Assembly: GCA_003151315.1 (NCBI GenBank)
Contig: PLXF01000197.1
Coordinates: 1-10,799, forward strand
Length of the DNA stretch: 10,799 nt
Reading direction: 5' to 3'
DNA from: Parachlamydiales bacterium
GTDB taxonomy: Bacteria > Chlamydiota > Chlamydiia > Chlamydiales > SM23-39
The position numbers were made by a program, and so were the translations under genes. Shown here piece after piece: positions 6,121 through 10,799 of this stretch. Positions within the stretch are counted from its first letter, which is position 1, and the number at the start of each line of letters is the position of its first letter. The notes beneath the pieces were generated by a model. It was not told where the DNA came from. It saw only the letters and a program-made list of their open reading frames with translations, and made no database searches.

Positions 6121-8676
6121 ATGGGCAAATCTCTCGTTATTGTCGAGTCCCCCGCTAAAATCAAGACGTTAAAGAAATTTCTTGGTCCCGGGTATTTTTT
6201 TGAATCTTCTGTTGGCCACATCCGTGATTTGCCGCAAAAAGAATTTGGCATCGATATCGAAAACGATTTTGAGCCAAAATATGTAACGATGCCTGACAAG
6301 AAGGAGGTCATTAAAAAACTCCAAGATGCCGCAAAAAAGGCCGACATCGTCTACCTATCACCCGATCCCGATAGAGAAGGGGAGGCGATCGCTTGGCACA
6401 TAGCCTCTATTTTGCCAAAAAATACTAAAATTAAGCGGGCTGCTTTTCAGTCGATTACGAAAGACGCCGTTGAAGCCTCGCTCAATAATCCCCGCGATAT
6501 CGACATCGATCTCGTCAATGCCCAGCAAGCGCGCCGCCTCCTCGACCGGATCGTCGGCTATAAAATTTCGCCGATCCTCACGCGCCGTGTCAAACGGGGC
6601 CGCAACGGCACCTCCGCGGGACGGGTCCAATCGGTCGCCCTCAAGCTTGTCGTTGATCGGGAAAAAGAGATCGACGCCTTTACCCCCATCGAATATTGGA
6701 ATATCGCCTCAATCTTAGGAACTAAACCCTCCGAAAAACCGTTTACTTCGACGATTTATTCCGTAGACGGCCTCAAAGTGGAAAAGGAAAAGGTCGGCTC
6801 CAAGGAATGCTTTTTAATCTCTAATGAGCAGACAGCGAAAGGGATTGTCACTAAGTTAAAAAAAGCTAAGTACGAAGTGAGTTCCGTCGATAAAAAAGAG
6901 AAAAAACGGAATCCTGTCCCCCCTTTCATCACATCGACGATTCAACAAGAGGCTTCTCGCCACTACGGCTTTTCCGTCTCCCGCACAATGAGCGTCGCTC
7001 AAGGTCTTTATGAAGGGATTGATATGGGAAGCGAGGGGAGCGAGGGTCTCATTACTTATATGCGTACCGACTCGGTCAATATTGCTCCTGAGGCAATCAC
7101 TGCAGCTCGGCGTTATATTGGGCAACATTTCGGCCCCGAGTATCTCCCCGACCAACCCCGATTTTACGCCTCCAAGAAAACGGCACAAGAGGCCCACGAA
7201 GGGATACGCCCCGCGAACCTAGCCCGAGATCCAGAAAAGATCCGGCAATACCTCTCTGCCGACGAATATAAGCTGTACCTTCTCATTTGGCGCCGCTTTA
7301 TCGCCTCTCAAATGAATCCCGCTATTTACGACACCGTTTCCGCCGATATCGAGACCGATCAAGGGATCATTCTCCGTGCAACTGGCTCGGTTATCAAATT
7401 CAACGGCTACTTGGCTGCCTACGAAGAAAAAAAGGACAAAGAGCAAACCGAAGAGGAAGAGGATAATGGAAAAATTCTCCCGCCGCTAGAGGTTGGAATG
7501 CCCCTTACCTTGCACGAAGTTACCTCTTCCCAATCTTTCACAAAACCCCCGCCGCGCTTCACTGAGGCATCCTTAGTAAAAGAATTGGAAAAGCTCGGAA
7601 TTGGACGACCGTCGACCTATGCGTCGATCATGAATAAAATCCAAAGCCGCGACTACACCACTAAAGAACATCAGACTCTAAAACCAACCGATCTCGGAAA
7701 AGTGATCTGCCAAATGTTGGAGGAGAACTTCGCCCCCATCATGGACGTGACCTTCACAGCCCAGATGGAAGATCAACTCGAGCAGGTAGCCGAGCATAAT
7801 AAAAATTGGAAGGAGCTGATCCGCGATTTCTGGGCCGAATTCATCCCTCTCGTAGAAAAAGCGGAGAAAGAAGCGGTCGTACCAAAACTCATGACCGACA
7901 TCACATGTCCAAAATGTGGTAAATTGCTCCAAAAAATCTGGGCTCGCAATAAATATTTCTACGGCTGCAGTAACTATCCCGAATGTGATTTCACGGCGCC
8001 TCTCGAGGCCGTCACCTTCGATAAAGGAGAATATGACCCCAATTTCGACTGGGATCAACCTTGCCCGGCTTGCGCCTCCACCATGACGCTTCGCCACGGC
8101 CGTTTCGGCCCCTTTCTAGGCTGCACCCGCTATCCCGACTGCAAAGGGATCGTCAATATTCCCAAAAAAGGGGAGAAAACATACAAAGCAGAAGAGATGC
8201 CTTCTTGTCCCGCGACGGGCTGCGATGGGCGGATTACCGCGCGCAAATCCCGCTTCGGTAAAGTGTTCTTCTCCTGCTCCAACTATCCCGACTGCGACGT
8301 CATCAGCAGCACGTTAGAGGAGCTCCCCACCAAATATGCGGGGCACCCCAAAACAGCTTACGTAAAAAAAGCAGGCAAAGGAAAAGGGCGAGGAAAAACT
8401 TCTGCCAAAGAGAAAAAAAAGCCCGCTAAAAAAGCTCGCGTACAGCACGCTTACAAACTCTCAGCGGACCTCTCCGATCTTCTAGGCGTAACCGAATTAT
8501 CCCGCCCCGAAGCCACGAAAAAATTGTGGGAATATATTAAGGCGCATAATCTACAAGATGGTAAAAACAAACGGCTCATCATTCCCGATCCAAAACTCGC
8601 TAAAGTCCTTGGGACAAAAGAGCCGGTCGATATGATGAAGCTATCGGGACTCCTCTCGAAACACTTGAAGAAGTAA
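6121..8676 (+). CDS. topA: DNA topoisomerase I fused to a C-terminal SWIB domain
   Basis: This 851-residue type IA topoisomerase relaxes negative supercoils by cutting and rejoining one DNA strand. The Toprim domain shows VESPAKIKT with E9 and the acidic triad D82-x-D84-x-E86 in PDPDREGEAIAWH. The nucleophilic tyrosine is Y313 in GLITYMRTDSVN, with R315 beside it. GIGRPSTYASIM (493-504) is another family signature. Three C-terminal four-cysteine zinc motifs follow: C596/C599/C616/C622, C648/C651/C668/C674 and C696/C701/C719/C725. A Lys-rich linker (about 748-773) leads to a SWIB domain (about 775-850: HAYKLSADLSDLLGV, KLWEYIKAHNLQD, IIPDPKLAKVLG). A SWIB fusion to TopA is a known chlamydial trait and is the best taxonomic marker here; SWIB is otherwise mainly a eukaryotic chromatin domain. 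It lies 39 nt upstream of the membrane-protein gene on the same strand, with no clear terminator between. Confidence 0.98.
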   Translation: MGKSLVIVESPAKIKTLKKFLGPGYFFESSVGHIRDLPQKEFGIDIENDFEPKYVTMPDKKEVIKKLQDAAKKADIVYLSPDPDREGEAIAWHIASILPKNTKIKRAAFQSITKDAVEASLNNPRDIDIDLVNAQQARRLLDRIVGYKISPILTRRVKRGRNGTSAGRVQSVALKLVVDREKEIDAFTPIEYWNIASILGTKPSEKPFTSTIYSVDGLKVEKEKVGSKECFLISNEQTAKGIVTKLKKAKYEVSSVDKKEKKRNPVPPFITSTIQQEASRHYGFSVSRTMSVAQGLYEGIDMGSEGSEGLITYMRTDSVNIAPEAITAARRYIGQHFGPEYLPDQPRFYASKKTAQEAHEGIRPANLARDPEKIRQYLSADEYKLYLLIWRRFIASQMNPAIYDTVSADIETDQGIILRATGSVIKFNGYLAAYEEKKDKEQTEEEEDNGKILPPLEVGMPLTLHEVTSSQSFTKPPPRFTEASLVKELEKLGIGRPSTYASIMNKIQSRDYTTKEHQTLKPTDLGKVICQMLEENFAPIMDVTFTAQMEDQLEQVAEHNKNWKELIRDFWAEFIPLVEKAEKEAVVPKLMTDITCPKCGKLLQKIWARNKYFYGCSNYPECDFTAPLEAVTFDKGEYDPNFDWDQPCPACASTMTLRHGRFGPFLGCTRYPDCKGIVNIPKKGEKTYKAEEMPSCPATGCDGRITARKSRFGKVFFSCSNYPDCDVISSTLEELPTKYAGHPKTAYVKKAGKGKGRGKTSAKEKKKPAKKARVQHAYKLSADLSDLLGVTELSRPEATKKLWEYIKAHNLQDGKNKRLIIPDPKLAKVLGTKEPVDMMKLSGLLSKHLKK

Positions 8677-8715
8677 ACAACTCCCGCCTAAAGACGAAAG
8701 CTTTATAGTCAGTAA

Positions 8716-9894
8716 ATGATCGTTCTTAAACGTAAGCCTCTATCGGAGCTTTTCACTCCGAAGAAAATCCTCCTAGCCCTCACCCTGTTTCTCCTTGTAT
8801 TTCCCAAGGGAGGGATAAAGCTAGGGGGGATTCCGCTTACTTGGGGATATCTACTCCTGGTAGGCCTCTCTGTCATTTTGCTGATGCAAAAGCAGTTCCA
8901 AATCCAAACCTCGAGGCTCCAAGCCCTCCTTCTCCTCCTCCCTTTTCAACTCATTGCAGCCATGACGATACTCATCAACGGGGTCGAGGGCGTAGGCTTC
9001 ACCTTTTCCCTATTTTTAAGCTTTTTTTTCTTCCCCAGCCTCTTTTTTCTCCTCCTTTCTCCAGCGCTCGAGAAAATGGATCTCACCTATTTCTCCTCCC
9101 TCATAAAAAAAGGGGTATTTTTCGTCAGCGTCTATGGGATCTTCCTCTTTTTCTTTAAGCTAACAACGGGAAAATTAATCGAAATCCCCTTCCTCACCAT
9201 CAATTTCCATGACATTGGTGAAATAGAAGGGAAATGCAATAACCGCGGAGCGATTTTTAAGCTGATTTCGACCTATAACAACGGAAATATTTTCGGAATC
9301 TGCATCCTCATCTTCCTCTCATTCTACTCCTATGTAGAAACAGCGAGGTGGCGCAGGTATATAGTAAGATTAGCTCTATTCTTAACGTTTTCCCGTACAG
9401 TTTGGGTCGGATTGATCTTTAGCGAGATGGCCTCTGAGTATTTTGTGAAGCAAAGTAAGCGCCTCTTCTTTTTCAAAATCATCGCCATCCCCCTTTCGAT
9501 CATCACACTCATCGTTGGCGCTGCCTTTATAGCGGGTTTTGACTACCATTTTTTCCTCGATTCCACTTTAGGCGGGAGAATTACACAACTGCAAACGATC
9601 CCCTCGTTTTCCTTCCTCTCTGACCGTCCTTTCAACGACGTTCTTGAAATCGTCTATCTAGGGATCCTCGAACACTTCGGACTGTTAGGCCTCATTGCCT
9701 ACCTAGCGGCTATGTTAGGCCCCCTATTTCTAATCTTCGCCCACCACAAAACTATTTCTCCCATGCGCGGCTCGCTCCTATGCGGCCTATTGACCTACCT
9801 ATTCGTCTCAGCCTCCGATGGCGCCCTCCTCTTTATCCCCGTCCTCGCCTTCTACTGGTTCTGCGCCAGTTTAGCTCTTCGGTATAAAATTTAA
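8716..9894 (+). CDS. O-antigen ligase/polymerase-like polytopic membrane protein
   Basis: This 392-residue protein has about ten predicted membrane segments (roughly 17-31, 40-57, 68-88, 95-116, 133-149, 190-206, 214-236, 252-274, 320-341 and 355-388). A hydrophilic stretch at about 275-318 would be the large periplasmic loop. TFSRTVWVGL (224-233) and VYLGILEHFGLLGLIAY (313-329) resemble motifs of the WaaL/Wzy O-antigen ligase and polymerase superfamily, whose members join or polymerise lipid-linked glycans in the periplasm. Sequence alone does not separate ligase from polymerase, or from other glycan ligases such as those acting on exopolysaccharide or protein. The ATG at 8716 has no good ribosome site, so translation may depend on the topA transcript 39 nt upstream. 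It fits the envelope-glycan theme of the GT9 and kdoO genes. Its stop codon overlaps the convergent carbonic anhydrase stop by 4 nt. Confidence 0.72.
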   Translation: MIVLKRKPLSELFTPKKILLALTLFLLVFPKGGIKLGGIPLTWGYLLLVGLSVILLMQKQFQIQTSRLQALLLLLPFQLIAAMTILINGVEGVGFTFSLFLSFFFFPSLFFLLLSPALEKMDLTYFSSLIKKGVFFVSVYGIFLFFFKLTTGKLIEIPFLTINFHDIGEIEGKCNNRGAIFKLISTYNNGNIFGICILIFLSFYSYVETARWRRYIVRLALFLTFSRTVWVGLIFSEMASEYFVKQSKRLFFFKIIAIPLSIITLIVGAAFIAGFDYHFFLDSTLGGRITQLQTIPSFSFLSDRPFNDVLEIVYLGILEHFGLLGLIAYLAAMLGPLFLIFAHHKTISPMRGSLLCGLLTYLFVSASDGALLFIPVLAFYWFCASLALRYKI

Positions 9895-10511
9895 AGCAAC
9901 CGAACTTGGCCACTTTCGAGTTCGTAATAGCCGCCGCGGATCTCTAATCGCTTAGCTTTAATTAATTTTTGTAAAACCGGCTGTTTCTTTAGCTTTTCCA
10001 CACTTAAACGAACATTAGCCTTCACCGCGTTCATCCAAAGGTCCCCTGGAACCCGTTTAGACTGCTTTACAGCAGCCTTCAATTGCGAGGAAATATCGGC
10101 CAGATCGGGATCTTCCGAATTATCCAAAAAAGCTTTTACAGCCCCGCATCCTTCATGCCCCAGAACAAAAATTAGGGAGGAATGCAATTCCTCCGCTGCA
10201 TAGAGAATGCTATCCATTTCGGCCAAACCGACCACATTTCCCGCTATGCGAACGACGAAAATATCTCCTAGACTCTGATCAAAAACAATCTCTGGAGGAA
10301 CTCTCGAATCGGAACAACCTAAAATAATAGCGAACGGGCTTTGCGAAGAGAGGAGTTGATCCCTCTTTGTTTTCAACGACCCCTTATTGCTGATTGCGCC
10401 GCTGACATACCGTTGATTCCCTTCGATCAGCCTCTCCAAAGAGCTCTCCCCACCTTCAGCCAAAAGCGAAAAGGGCAAACATACTGCTACCAAAAACCGT
10501 AAACAATTCAT
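9891..10511 (-). CDS. Beta-class carbonic anhydrase with signal peptide
   Basis: This 206-residue enzyme interconverts CO2 and bicarbonate. The beta-class zinc site is complete: C66 in GCSDSRVPPE with the D68/R70 dyad, and H119 and C122 in LGHEGCGAVKAF. FDQSLGDIFVVRIAGNVV (77-94) is the conserved segment between them. An N-terminal stretch (about 1-18, hydrophobic core FLVAVCLPFSLLA) looks like a Sec signal peptide cut after A18, so the enzyme probably works in the periplasm; the mature part starts at the family's usual N-terminal helix (LERLIEGNQRYV). The ATG has a weak AGGT about 8 nt upstream. It is convergent with the membrane-protein gene. A periplasmic enzyme could help acid buffering or CO2/bicarbonate capture in an intracellular vacuole; that role is inferred. 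Confidence 0.93.
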   Translation of the reverse strand: MNCLRFLVAVCLPFSLLAEGGESSLERLIEGNQRYVSGAISNKGSLKTKRDQLLSSQSPFAIILGCSDSRVPPEIVFDQSLGDIFVVRIAGNVVGLAEMDSILYAAEELHSSLIFVLGHEGCGAVKAFLDNSEDPDLADISSQLKAAVKQSKRVPGDLWMNAVKANVRLSVEKLKKQPVLQKLIKAKRLEIRGGYYELESGQVRLL

Positions 10512-10658
10512 CTATTTTACCTATCCGTTACCGCATCACCCCAAGGCGAAAGACGCTTATTTACTGAATATCAACAATAAATTTTAAACTCAAAGACCCA
10601 TCTATATCGTTCGTGATTCTTGAATTACGAGCGGTATAATAGACTTGTTACGAAAATT
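10512..10658. other. AT-rich intergenic region upstream of carbonic anhydrase
   Basis: No gene is visible. The promoter of the carbonic anhydrase gene should be here, but I find only weak candidates on the minus strand (TTGAGT, 17 bp, TATTCA). A perfect TATAAT on the plus strand (10635-10640) points into the adjoining inverted-repeat element but lacks a matching -35 box. With the element, the gene-free stretch to the window edge is 288 bp. Confidence 0.4.
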
Positions 10659-10799
10659 TAACGCAAAGACGCCAAGTCGCGGAGACGCAAAAATTTTTAT
10701 AGGTCATTAACTTTCTATGTTATTGCGAAGAAATTTCTGTCCAAACTTGAAAAGTAATTCTATTTCTTTGCGTCTTCGCGACTTGGCGTCTTTGCGTTA
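10659..10799. repeat. 141-bp inverted-repeat (MITE-like) element built of 8-bp units
   Basis: The arms 10659-10691 and 10767-10799 are inverted copies of 33 bp matching at 32 positions; the one mismatch would be a G-U pair in a plus-strand RNA. The centre (10692-10766, 75 nt) is AT-rich and has no reading frame of note. Each arm is a run of 8-bp units: ACGCAAAG, ACGCCAAG, TCGCGGAG (TCGCGAAG in the right arm) and ACGCAAA(G). The outer ends read TAACGC and GCGTTA. Short size, inverted ends and no coding capacity suggest a non-autonomous mobile element or dispersed intergenic repeat. A foldback RNA or protein-binding array is possible. The right arm ends exactly at the window edge, so the true boundary and any target duplication cannot be seen. 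Confidence 0.75.

Noticed and set aside
7678..8097. 139-codon minus-strand open frame within topA
   Set aside because: It lies opposite conserved TopA sequence including a zinc motif; its protein matches nothing and it has no ribosome site. It is a shadow of topA, as are the shorter open frames opposite topA, rpoN and the GT9 gene.
10635..10640. Perfect TATAAT on the plus strand before the inverted-repeat element
   Set aside because: No -35 element at 16-19 bp and no gene downstream in the window; AT-rich DNA gives such matches by chance.
10783..10799. TTGGCGTCTTTGC-like string resembling a sigma-54 promoter
   Set aside because: The gap between GG and GC is 7 instead of 10 bases, so it does not fit the -24/-12 spacing; it is part of the 8-bp repeat array.
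10659..10799. CRISPR array
   Set aside because: Only two inverted, not direct, copies are present and there are no regular spacers or cas genes.

Overview
The window looks like chromosomal DNA of a Chlamydiae member, most likely an environmental lineage (Parachlamydiales-type, such as Waddlia, Parachlamydia or Criblamydia relatives) and not a Chlamydia species. The strongest marker is a DNA topoisomerase I whose C-terminus carries a SWIB domain, a fusion characteristic of chlamydial TopA. Moderate GC content, rpoN, several envelope-glycan genes and a large lineage-specific repeat protein fit this. The genus is inference.

Layout: 1-104 is an edge region with a likely terminator. 105-1871 (-) encodes a 588-residue unknown protein built from about eight repeats of 59-61 residues, arranged as a duplicated 179-residue block. 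Upstream of it on the same strand, 1945-2871 (-) is a GT9 (heptosyltransferase-type) glycosyltransferase. It is divergent from rpoN (2954-4252, +), the sigma-54 factor. rpoN collides tail-to-tail, with 65 bp of coding overlap, with a Kdo 3-hydroxylase-like dioxygenase gene (4188-5093, -). Directly upstream of that, probably in one transcription unit, lies an unrecognised membrane protein with an HEAVH zinc-protease-like motif (5131-5922, -). A 198-bp divergent intergenic region separates it from topA (6121-8676, +). An O-antigen ligase/polymerase-like polytopic membrane protein (8716-9894, +) follows and meets an exported beta-carbonic anhydrase (9891-10511, -) at overlapping stop codons. The last 288 bp are non-coding and end in a 141-bp inverted-repeat element whose 33-bp arms are built of 8-bp units.

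Functionally, three genes point to LPS or surface glycan assembly and decoration: the GT9 transferase, the Kdo hydroxylase and the O-antigen ligase-like protein. This is richer than the minimal Kdo-only LPS known in Chlamydia trachomatis. TopA-SWIB and sigma-54 are core chromosome and transcription functions. The repeat protein and the HEAVH membrane protein are the least explained genes; the terminal inverted repeat is the least explained non-coding element.
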